Below, in pieces: positions 42,092-49,948 of a stretch of 64,000 bases of DNA (positions are counted from its first letter, which is position 1; the number at the start of each line of letters is the position of its first letter). The notes under the pieces are model-generated. The model searched no databases, had not been told where the DNA came from, and was given only the letters and a program-made list of their open reading frames with translations. The translations under genes were made by a program, and so were the position numbers. Source of the stretch: Microbacterium sp. Root53 (GTDB taxonomy: Bacteria > Actinomycetota > Actinomycetes > Actinomycetales > Microbacteriaceae); NCBI RefSeq assembly GCF_001426925.1, contig NZ_LMFR01000001.1, positions 4,313 to 68,312 on the forward strand, written 5' to 3'.

Positions 42092-43327
42092 ATGAGACGA
42101 CCGACGTGGCCGAGAGCGCTGCGCGCGATGAACCACCGCAACTACCGGCTGTTCATCACCGGCCACGCTGTCAGCACGATCGGCACCTGGATGCAGCGGG
42201 TCGCCCAGGACTGGCTGGTGCTCGAACTGAGCGGATCGGCGGTCGATGTCGGGATCGCGGCGGCCCTGCAGTTCCTGCCGGTGCTCTTCCTCGGGCTGTG
42301 GGGCGGCGCCGTCGTCGACCGCCTCGACCGGCGCAAGCTCATCATGCTGACCCAGGTCATCAGCATGATCCTCGCGGGTGGGCTCGCCGTGGTCGTGCTG
42401 GTCGGCGCCGTGCAGCTGTGGGTGGTGTTCGCCTTCTCGCTGGCGCTCGGCTTCGTCACGGTCTTCGACAACCCCGCGCGACACGCGTTCGTGGCCGAGG
42501 TGACCAGGCCGCAGGACTACGTCAACGCGCAGGCGCTCGCTTCGACGGTGCACAACGTCGGGCGGCTCGTGGGGCCGGCCATCGCCGGCGTGCTGATCGC
42601 GTTCGCCGGCAGTGGCTGGGCCTTCGCGGTCAACGCGCTGTCGTTCGTCCCCGTGCTGTGGGGGCTCGCGCTCATCCGGCTGGACGTCGTGGGGGGCGGC
42701 AAGGGCGAGCGCAAGCGCGGGAGCGTGCTCGAGGGTCTCGCCTACGTGTTCTCGCATCCCGAGTTGCGCGCGTGCATGATCCTGATCGCCGTCGTGGCGC
42801 TGTTCGGGCAGAACTTCCGGGCGGTCCTGCCCATCCTGGCGAGTGAGACCTTCCACGGCGACGCCCAGACGTACGGCTGGCTGACGTCGGCGCTCGGGGT
42901 CGGCGCCGTCATCGGCGCCCTGATCACAGCCGCCACCGAGCGCGTGACCGGCTGGCGCCTGCTGCTGGCGGGCTTCGGCTTCGCCCTGACGAACGCGATG
43001 ATCGCCGTCTCGCCGTGGCTGTGGCTGGCGATGTCGACCGTGCTGCTCATGGGCGTCACGAACCTGATGTTCAATACGCTGTCCAAGACCCTGCTGCAGT
43101 TGCGCACGGAGCCGACGATGCACGGTCGGGTGATGGCGCTGCATGGTCTCGTCTTCCTCGGGACCACGCCGATCGGCATGCCTCTGCTCGGCTGGGTGTG
43201 TGATCAGTGGGGCCCGCAGGCGGGCCTGTGGGTGGCCTCGCTGACGGCACTCGTCGCCGCCGTCGCGGTGACGCCGATGCTGCATCGACTTCGGGGCGGT
43301 CATAATCCTCCGCCGCCCGGAATGTGA
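42092..43327 (+). CDS. MFS transporter 1 (DHA3/EntS-like)
   Basis: 411 residues, about twelve membrane spans. NYRLFITGHAVSTIGTWMQRVAQDWLVLEL is typical of this MFS branch, and the A-motif is GGAVVDRLDRRK between spans 2 and 3. FDNPARHAFVAEV and the late ALHGLVFLGTTPIGMPLLGW are also standard. GGAGGAG precedes ATG 42092. Direction of transport is unknown; many EntS-like proteins export. It is 98 bases downstream of a solute-binding gene and precedes a promoter region with a perfect FadR-type site. Confidence 0.9.
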   Translation: MRRPTWPRALRAMNHRNYRLFITGHAVSTIGTWMQRVAQDWLVLELSGSAVDVGIAAALQFLPVLFLGLWGGAVVDRLDRRKLIMLTQVISMILAGGLAVVVLVGAVQLWVVFAFSLALGFVTVFDNPARHAFVAEVTRPQDYVNAQALASTVHNVGRLVGPAIAGVLIAFAGSGWAFAVNALSFVPVLWGLALIRLDVVGGGKGERKRGSVLEGLAYVFSHPELRACMILIAVVALFGQNFRAVLPILASETFHGDAQTYGWLTSALGVGAVIGALITAATERVTGWRLLLAGFGFALTNAMIAVSPWLWLAMSTVLLMGVTNLMFNTLSKTLLQLRTEPTMHGRVMALHGLVFLGTTPIGMPLLGWVCDQWGPQAGLWVASLTALVAAVAVTPMLHRLRGGHNPPPPGM

Positions 43328-43415
43328 AGAGTTTTCGCTATGCGCATTCTCGCAACCGTCGTTATCCAAACTTCATGGACGGGGGATGCAAAAGTGTGAT
43401 TACATGATGTTCTAA

Positions 43416-43426
43416 TGGTCGGACCA
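43416..43426. promoter_or_regulatory. Perfect FadR-type operator before the Fbp-type transporter operon
   Basis: TGGTCGGACCA matches TGGT-N3-ACCA and also the E. coli FadR core TGGTC-N-GACCA. The flank TCTAATGGTC is shared with the minus-strand reading of the reductase-gene site. It lies 37 bases before the ATG of the binding protein. Confidence 0.75.
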
Positions 43427-43462
43427 TCGGCCAGATCTCGTAGACCCTCAAGGAGGAGGATC

Positions 43463-44581
43463 ATGATGAAACTGACGCGCACGGGCGCTGTCGCCATCGC
43501 CGCATTCACGACTTCGGTCGTTCTCGCGGGCTGTGGTGGCGCCGGCACGGCCTCGGTCGGCGCCGCGGGCGCCGGCGAGCCGACCGAAGCCGAAGCGTTC
43601 TACGAGGAGATGGCGGCCCTCTCCGGCACTGAGCGCCGCGAAGCCCTCGTCGAGGCGGCCGAGGAGGAGGGCCAGCTGGCCCTCTACACCTCGATGACCT
43701 CCGACATCACCGCAGCGGTCGAAGAGGAGTTCGAGAAGGCCTTCGACATCAAGATCGAGGTCTACCGCGCGGGATCGAGTGACGTGCTCACGAAGATCGC
43801 CCAGGAGGTCAAGGGCAACTCGGCCAGCGCGGACGTCGTCGAGACCAACGCGCTCGAACTGCTCGCGCTGAACCAGATGGGCGTGCTCGCCGAGTACGCC
43901 GGCGAGCGGCGCGACATGGTCGGCGAGGAGGGCCAGTACGAGACCTGGACCGCGACGCGCTACAACGTCTTCTCCCCGAGCTGGAACACCGACTTGGTGA
44001 GTGTAGACGAGGCGCCCAAGAGCTGGGAGGAGCTGGCCGATCCGAAGTGGGACGGACGCCTCGCGCTCGAGCTCGAGGACTACGACTGGTTCATGGCACT
44101 CCACCAGTACTGGGAGGAGCAGGGCAAGTCGCAGGAGGAGATCGACCAGCTGTTCGGCGACATCCGCGACGGTGCCGAGGTCCAGAAGGGCCACACGGCG
44201 ATGGCCGACCAGCACCAGGCGGGAGCCTTCGATGTCGCCGCCTCGAACTACACCTACATCGTCGAGCAGAAGAAGCGCGACGGTGCGCCGCTGGACTACC
44301 TGCCGCTGGTCGACCCGGTGTTCGCCCGCGCGAACGGCTTCGGACTGCTCAAGAGCGCCGCGCACCCGGCCGCCGCGATGCTGTTCGCCGACTGGCTGCT
44401 CGAGGAGGGCCAGCAGCTCATGTTCGATCGTGGTCTGATCGTGGCCATCGTGCCGGAGGGTGCCGACGACCCGATGGCCGACGTCGAGGTGCGCTACGTC
44501 GACAACATCGAACTCGCCGAGAACAGCGACAAGTGGGATGAGGCCTATCAGGAGCTCCTCCAGGGCGGAGGTGGGCAGTGA
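43463..44581 (+). CDS. Extracellular solute-binding lipoprotein (Fe3+/AfuA-like), group B, with cognate permease
   Basis: 372 residues from ATG 43463 behind AAGGAGGAGG. Lipobox SVVLAGC (Cys24). Segments: FYEEMAALSGTERREALVEAA, LYTSMTSDITAAVEEEFEKAFDIKIEVYRAGSSDVLTKIAQEV (in order), NTDLVSVDEAPKSWEELADPKWDGRLALEL, and NYTYIVEQKKRDGAPLDYLPLVDPVFAR. It is the only binding protein of the set directly coupled to a permease (GTGA overlap), so it is the founding receptor of the importer. A perfect FadR-type site precedes it. Confidence 0.92.
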   Translation: MMKLTRTGAVAIAAFTTSVVLAGCGGAGTASVGAAGAGEPTEAEAFYEEMAALSGTERREALVEAAEEEGQLALYTSMTSDITAAVEEEFEKAFDIKIEVYRAGSSDVLTKIAQEVKGNSASADVVETNALELLALNQMGVLAEYAGERRDMVGEEGQYETWTATRYNVFSPSWNTDLVSVDEAPKSWEELADPKWDGRLALELEDYDWFMALHQYWEEQGKSQEEIDQLFGDIRDGAEVQKGHTAMADQHQAGAFDVAASNYTYIVEQKKRDGAPLDYLPLVDPVFARANGFGLLKSAAHPAAAMLFADWLLEEGQQLMFDRGLIVAIVPEGADDPMADVEVRYVDNIELAENSDKWDEAYQELLQGGGGQ

Positions 44582-46383
44582 CCGCCACCCTCGAGGTGAT
44601 ATCACGCACGAAGAAGCGTCTGCCGCGCGGATTCAAGGCCCCGGCCACGGGACCGATCCGCAATGACGAGGAGCCCGGTACCGGCTTCGTCGCCCTCGTC
44701 GGGCGCCTGATGACGCCGAAGACCCTGATCCTCGCAGTCGTCGCGCTGGTCATCTTCTGGTTCGGCGTCGTGCCGCTGTGGTTCATGGCCAGCAGCGCGT
44801 TCAGCGACCCGCTGACCGGTGAGTTCATCGGCCTCGAGGGATTCATCGAGGCGTACGCCGACACCAAGCTGTTCCAGATGCTCGGCCACTCGCTGTGGTT
44901 CGCCGCGGCGTCGTCGGTGCTCGCGGTCGTGGTCGGCACGACACTCGCGTACCTGCTGGTACGCACGGACGTGCCGCTCAAGTCGCTCTTCTTCGCCTCG
45001 TCGATCATCCCGCTCGTGATCCCCGGCATCCTGTACACCGTCGCGTGGATCTTCCTGGCCGACAAGGAGATCGGCCTGCTGAACCACTACCTCGGTGGCG
45101 CGGGCCTGTTCGACATCAACACTGTGTGGGGCATGGCCTGGGTCGAGGGCCTGCATCTGTCACCCATCGTGTTCCTGCTGATGGTGGCGGCGTTCCGCGC
45201 CATGGACCCCTCGCTCGAGGAGTCGGCGACGATGTCGGGCGCGAGCCGCGCCACGGTCATCCGCAAGATCACCCTGCCGCTCGTGCTGCCGGCCCTGGTC
45301 GGCGCGATCGTCATCATGATCGTCCGCGCGCTGGAGAGCTTCGAGGTGCCCGCCCTGCTCGGTGTGCCGGCGAATATCTACGTGTTCACCAGCCAGATCT
45401 ACTTCGAGCTCCGCGGCTGGCCGCCGGGAACCGACACCGCGTCGGCTCTCGCCTTCGGCCTCCTCGCGATCGCCCTGATCGGCGTGACGTTCTCGAATCT
45501 CATCTCGCGCAACGCGAAGAAGTTCCAGACGATCACCGGCAAGGCGTTCCGCCCGCGTCCGATCGAGCTCGGCAAGTGGCGTCCGCTCGCGGGAACGGTG
45601 ATCCTCGCCTACTTCCTGGTGACGGTCATCCTGCCCATGGCGGTGCTGCTGTTCAACTCGTTCCTGCCGTACCCGCAGGCGCCCTCGGCTGAGGCATTCG
45701 CGTCGATGACGTTCCAGAACTACCTCGACGTGTTCGACATCCCGGCGGCCCCGCGCGCGCTGACCAACTCGCTGATCCTGGGCCTCAGCGCCGCGACCGC
45801 CTGCATGGCGTTCATGGCCGTCGCGTCCTGGATCACGGTGCGCACCAAGCTCCCGGGCCGTCAGCTGATCGACGCGTTCACGTTCGTCCCGATGGTGATC
45901 CCCGGCCTGATCATGGGTGTCGCACTGCTGAGCACCTACCTCTGGCTGGACGCCAACGTCGGCACTGCGTTCTACGGCACGCTGTGGCTGCTGGGTATCG
46001 CGTACTTCACCCGCTACATGCCGTACGGCATGCGGTACGCGGTGACGTCGCAACAGCAGATCGGCGCCGAACTCGAGGAATCCGCGCTGATGAGCGGCGC
46101 CTCGTGGTGGCAGACCTTCCGCCGCGTGCTCCTGCCGCTGCTGATGCCGGGTCTGCTCTCGGGCTGGATCTACATCCTCGTGGTCTCCTTCCGCGAGCTG
46201 TCGAGCTCGATCCTGCTGTACAAGTCCGGCACCGAAGTGCTCGGTCTGCTCATCTGGGAGCAGTGGGAGAACGGCTCGTCGGTCATCGTCGCCGCCATCG
46301 GTGTGCTCATGGTGCTGACGCTGATCGTCATGGTGTCCATCGCTTACAAGCTCGGGGCCAAAGTCGGCATCCAGCAGGACTGA
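44578..46383 (+). CDS. Fused ABC permease (FbpB type)
   Basis: 601 residues with about twelve membrane spans in two homologous halves, as in FbpB/AfuB. Each half has an EAA loop: EESATMSGASRATVIRKITLPL and EESALMSGASWWQTFRRVLLPL. GTG 44578 overlaps the receptor stop. It forms the complete channel alone and works with the ATPase 26 bases downstream. Because it is the only permease of this family here, it may serve all six AfuA-like receptors. Confidence 0.93.
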   Translation: MTATLEVISRTKKRLPRGFKAPATGPIRNDEEPGTGFVALVGRLMTPKTLILAVVALVIFWFGVVPLWFMASSAFSDPLTGEFIGLEGFIEAYADTKLFQMLGHSLWFAAASSVLAVVVGTTLAYLLVRTDVPLKSLFFASSIIPLVIPGILYTVAWIFLADKEIGLLNHYLGGAGLFDINTVWGMAWVEGLHLSPIVFLLMVAAFRAMDPSLEESATMSGASRATVIRKITLPLVLPALVGAIVIMIVRALESFEVPALLGVPANIYVFTSQIYFELRGWPPGTDTASALAFGLLAIALIGVTFSNLISRNAKKFQTITGKAFRPRPIELGKWRPLAGTVILAYFLVTVILPMAVLLFNSFLPYPQAPSAEAFASMTFQNYLDVFDIPAAPRALTNSLILGLSAATACMAFMAVASWITVRTKLPGRQLIDAFTFVPMVIPGLIMGVALLSTYLWLDANVGTAFYGTLWLLGIAYFTRYMPYGMRYAVTSQQQIGAELEESALMSGASWWQTFRRVLLPLLMPGLLSGWIYILVVSFRELSSSILLYKSGTEVLGLLIWEQWENGSSVIVAAIGVLMVLTLIVMVSIAYKLGAKVGIQQD

Positions 46384-46409
46384 AAGAAACTTCGAAAGGT
46401 AATCACCCC

Positions 46410-47540
46410 ATGTTGGAAATCGCGAACCTCATCAAGAGCTTTCCTGGTGAGAAGCCCAAGGGGCACAAGGGTGCGCCGCCGAAGGTCCTCGCCATCAACG
46501 ATGTGAACCTCCAGGTCGAGCGGGGGGAGATGTTCACGCTGCTCGGGCCGTCGGGTTGCGGCAAGACGACCACGCTGCGTTCGATCGCGGGGCTCGAGGC
46601 GCCGGACAGCGGCAAGATCACCGTGGGCGGCAGGACGTTCTTCCATGCGGGAGACGGAGTGCCGACCGTGAACGTGGCCGCCAACCAGCGCGGCCTGGGC
46701 ATGGTGTTCCAGTCGTACGCGATCTGGCCGCACATGACCGTGTTCGACAACGTCGCCTTCCCGTTGCAGGTCATGCCGCGGAACACGCGACCCAGCAAGA
46801 AGGAGATCAAGGCGCGCGTCATGCGGGTGCTCGAGACCCTCGAGCTGGCGCACTACGCGGATCGTCAGGCCACCAAGCTGTCCGGAGGCCAGCAGCAGCG
46901 CCTCGCGCTGGGTCGCGGCATCATCATCGAGCCGGAACTGCTGCTGCTCGATGAGCCGCTTTCGAACCTGGATGCGAAGCTGCGCGAGTCGCTGCGCTTC
47001 GAGCTCAAGCGGCTGCAGCGCGAGCTCGGCATCACGTCGATCTACGTCACGCACGATCAGGTCGAGGCGCTGTCGCTGTCGAGCAACATCGCCGTCATGA
47101 AGGACGGCGCGGTGCAGCAGGTGGGTAAGCCGCGCGACATCTATGAGCGACCGCGCAACCACTTCGTGGCCGACTTCATCGGCACCTCCAACTTCATCGA
47201 GGCGAAGGTGATCGAGAGCTCGAACGGGGAGTACCGTCTGGAGACGGCGGCGGGCGTGCTGAAGGTCAGCAGCGGTGCGTCCGTGCCCACCGGCACGAAG
47301 GTGGTGGCTTCGATCCGGCCGGAGTCGATGGACCTGTCGACCCAGCCGATCGCCAGCGAGAACGTCTGGCAGGGACGGGTCGTGGCACGCGCCTTCCTCG
47401 GCGACGCCGTCGACCACGTCGTCGCCGTGGGCGAGACCGAGGTGCGCGTCCGCACGGCGGCCTCCGTGTCCCTGGAGCCGGGCACCGAGGTCTACGTCCA
47501 CCTCAAGGCCGAGAGCATCTCGCTCGTCCCGGCCGACTGA
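46410..47540 (+). CDS. ABC transporter ATP-binding protein (FbpC/PotA type)
   Basis: 376 residues: Walker A GPSGCGKTT, Q-loop VFQSYAIWPHMTV, signature LSGGQQQRLALGR, Walker B LLLLDEPLSNLDAK, H-loop YVTHDQVEALSL. A C-terminal TOBE-type domain spans about 250-376 (ADFIGTSNFIEAKVI, SIRPESMDLS). An insertion KPKGHKGAPPK lies before the first strand end. It energises the fused permease. The organisation receptor-permease-ATPase is the standard Fbp order; the next gene, an MFS, follows after 10 bases. Confidence 0.93.
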   Translation: MLEIANLIKSFPGEKPKGHKGAPPKVLAINDVNLQVERGEMFTLLGPSGCGKTTTLRSIAGLEAPDSGKITVGGRTFFHAGDGVPTVNVAANQRGLGMVFQSYAIWPHMTVFDNVAFPLQVMPRNTRPSKKEIKARVMRVLETLELAHYADRQATKLSGGQQQRLALGRGIIIEPELLLLDEPLSNLDAKLRESLRFELKRLQRELGITSIYVTHDQVEALSLSSNIAVMKDGAVQQVGKPRDIYERPRNHFVADFIGTSNFIEAKVIESSNGEYRLETAAGVLKVSSGASVPTGTKVVASIRPESMDLSTQPIASENVWQGRVVARAFLGDAVDHVVAVGETEVRVRTAASVSLEPGTEVYVHLKAESISLVPAD

Positions 47541-47550
47541 GGACGCGAAG

Positions 47551-48777
47551 GTGGCACTGCCTGAGATCCTGAAGAACCGCGGCTTCACCTTCTATTGGGG
47601 CGGTGTCATCCTCTCTGAGATCGGCACCCGCGGGACCATTGCGGCCATTCTGTTCCACGTCTATGCGCTGACGGGTTCGTTTGTCCACACGGGTCTCGTG
47701 GGTGCCGCTCAGGCGGTGGCCATCCTCGTGCTCTCGCCGCTCGGAGGGGTGTACGCGGACCGGCTCGACCGTAAACGGCTGCTGCAGGCGACGCAGTTCG
47801 TGGCGATGCTGGTGGCCCTCGCGCTCACCATCGCGACCGTGGCCGGTGTCGTCACGATCTGGGCGATCTACGCCGCGGTGCTGCTCACGACGGCGGCCGC
47901 GACGTTCGACGCCCCGGTGCGCCAGGCCATCATCCCCGCGATGGTGCCGCGCGAGCAGCTGCCGCAGGCGTTCGCGCTGATCAACCCGTCGCGAGAGCTG
48001 GCGGTGCTGGTCGGTCCGGGCCTCGGCGGCGTGCTGATCGCGATCGGCGGGCCGCAGCTGATGTACGGCTTCGACGCCCTGTCGTACCTCGCCATGGTGC
48101 TGGCGCTGTTCTACATCAAGGTGCCGCACCTGCCGGGTGCGCCGAAGCACGAGTCGATCTTCCGGCAGATCCGCGAAGGCGCCTCGTACATCCGCCGGCG
48201 GGGCGTGATCTGGATGCTGATGTCGCTCGACCTGTCGGCGACCATCTTCAGCGCGTATCGCGTGCTGCTGCCCGCCATCGCGACGGACGTGCTGCACGTC
48301 GGCGGCGTCGGGTACGGGGTGCTCGCGGCGGCTCCCTCGGCGGGAGCGCTGCTGGCGTCGTACACGATCTTCCGGCTCGTCACGCGCAGCAGGAAGCTCG
48401 GCAGGATCCTGCTCGCGACGACCATGCTGTACGGCGGCGCGGCGATCCTGCTCGCACACGCGGGGCTGTTCTGGGTGGCGCTGCCCGCGTGCCTGCTGCT
48501 CGGCGCTCTCGATGCGGTCACCACGACGATCCGCCACGCGGCGGTGCAGCTCGAGACTCCGGATGCCGTCCGCGGTCGCGTGACCTCGCTGTATCAGATG
48601 GCCTCTCGCGGCGGCCCCGCCGTGGGCGACGCGGTGATGGGCAAGCTCGCCGCCATGGTCGGCCCCGCGGTCGCCCTGACGCTCGGAGGCATTCTGACGG
48701 CCGTGTATGCGGCTGCCTTCCTGCCGCGCGCGAATGCCGTGCGCGAGTACGCCGGAGCGAAGGCAACAGCGCACTAG
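47551..48777 (+). CDS. MFS transporter 2 (DHA3/EntS-like)
   Basis: 408 residues, about twelve spans; starts at GTG 47551 shortly after the ATPase stop. RGFTFYWGGVILSEIGTRGTIAAILFHVYAL opens the first span, GGVYADRLDRKRLLQ is the A-motif, and FDAPVRQAIIPAMVPREQLPQAFALINPSREL matches the EntS-like branch. It is cotranscribed with the Fbp-type importer upstream and with the cupin-EutA pair downstream (45 bases). It may export or import an intermediate. Confidence 0.9.
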   Translation: MALPEILKNRGFTFYWGGVILSEIGTRGTIAAILFHVYALTGSFVHTGLVGAAQAVAILVLSPLGGVYADRLDRKRLLQATQFVAMLVALALTIATVAGVVTIWAIYAAVLLTTAAATFDAPVRQAIIPAMVPREQLPQAFALINPSRELAVLVGPGLGGVLIAIGGPQLMYGFDALSYLAMVLALFYIKVPHLPGAPKHESIFRQIREGASYIRRRGVIWMLMSLDLSATIFSAYRVLLPAIATDVLHVGGVGYGVLAAAPSAGALLASYTIFRLVTRSRKLGRILLATTMLYGGAAILLAHAGLFWVALPACLLLGALDAVTTTIRHAAVQLETPDAVRGRVTSLYQMASRGGPAVGDAVMGKLAAMVGPAVALTLGGILTAVYAAAFLPRANAVREYAGAKATAH

Positions 48778-48821
48778 ACATCACGACTTCCTCCACCCGA
48801 CAGAAGAAGAAAGGAACGCAA

Positions 48822-49937
48822 ATGGCCAAGGATGCGCTCGTATCTCCTGAGCTTGCGAACAAGTTCAAGACGGAGAAGGACAGCCCGTATGTCCGCTGGG
48901 TCGCCGCGGAAGGGCTGGACATCATCGCCGCCCACTACGTCGAGGACCTGAAGACCGTCGAGCTGAAGCCGTGGGACCGCCGCGGTGGCCGCGGGGTGTT
49001 CATCAACCACGAGGCGTCCCGCACCTCGAACGACTGCTACGTCGCCGAGATCCCGGCGGGCGGCTCGCTCGCTCCGCAGCGTCAGCTCTTCGAGGAGCAG
49101 ATCCTCGTGCTGTCGGGCCACGGTTCGACGACCGTCTGGAACGACAAGGGCAAGAAGATCACGTTCGAGTGGGGCCCCAACTCGATCTTCGCGATCCCGC
49201 TGAACACGAACTTCCAGCACTTCAACGCCTCGGGCTCGGAGCCTGCGCGGTTCGTCTCGTCGACGAACGGCCCGCCGATCATCAACATGTTCGACGACCC
49301 CGAGTTCGTGTTCAACACGCCGTACGACTTCCCGTCGCGCTTCAACGGAGAGCCCGACTACTTCGACAACAAGGACGAGCAGGATGGTCTGCTGCTCAAG
49401 ACGAACTTCGTCTGGGACTCGGTGGGCCTGCCCCTGATCTCGGCGAAAGAGCGCGGCGCGGGCGGCGGTCACATCCGCTTCACGATGGCGCGCGGTTCGC
49501 AGAACAGCCACATCTCGCAGTTCCCGCCGGCGACCTACAAGAAGGGTCACCGTCACGGACCGGGTGCGCACGTCATCATCCTCTCGGGTGAGGGCTACTC
49601 GCTGATGTGGCCGGAGGGCGAGGAGCCCCGGCGCTACGACTGGCACGCCGGCTCCATGATCGTTCCGCCGAACATGTGGTATCACCAGCACTTCAACACC
49701 GGTTCGGAGCCGGCCCGCTACCTCGCGTTCAAGCACGAGGTCGTGTCGATCCGCAACGCGCAGGGCGTGCCGAAGGCGTGGATCTCGCAGCGCATCGGCG
49801 GGGACCAGATCGACTACGCGGACGAGTCGCAGATCGTGCGCGACACCTTCGCGACCGAGCTCGCGAAGATCGGCCTGAAGCCGCAGATGGACGCGGTCTA
49901 CGAGGCCGAGCTCGCCGACCTGCCGCCCAAGCAGTAA
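48822..49937 (+). CDS. Bicupin protein 3
   Basis: 371 residues from ATG 48822 behind AAAGGAA. First cupin (about 70-145): RQLFEEQILVLSGHGSTTVW and NSIFAIPLNTNFQHFNASG. Second cupin (about 230-310): SQFPPATYKKGHRHGPGAHVIILSGEGYSLMW and GSMIVPPNMWYHQHFN, with metal ligands HRH, Glu and HQH. The second domain is nearly the same as the remnant at 21624-22061. It is followed after 11 bases by the second EutA-like gene, repeating the arrangement seen at 29253-32025. Confidence 0.87.
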   Translation: MAKDALVSPELANKFKTEKDSPYVRWVAAEGLDIIAAHYVEDLKTVELKPWDRRGGRGVFINHEASRTSNDCYVAEIPAGGSLAPQRQLFEEQILVLSGHGSTTVWNDKGKKITFEWGPNSIFAIPLNTNFQHFNASGSEPARFVSSTNGPPIINMFDDPEFVFNTPYDFPSRFNGEPDYFDNKDEQDGLLLKTNFVWDSVGLPLISAKERGAGGGHIRFTMARGSQNSHISQFPPATYKKGHRHGPGAHVIILSGEGYSLMWPEGEEPRRYDWHAGSMIVPPNMWYHQHFNTGSEPARYLAFKHEVVSIRNAQGVPKAWISQRIGGDQIDYADESQIVRDTFATELAKIGLKPQMDAVYEAELADLPPKQ

Positions 49938-49948
49938 GGAAGCCCCCG

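Noticed and set aside
43463..47540. Ferric iron importer as the role of the Fbp-type system
   Set aside because: Family members also carry organic anions and amines. The receptors here are tied to catabolic operons and a FadR-type site, with no iron-regulator box seen. Iron remains possible but is not supported.
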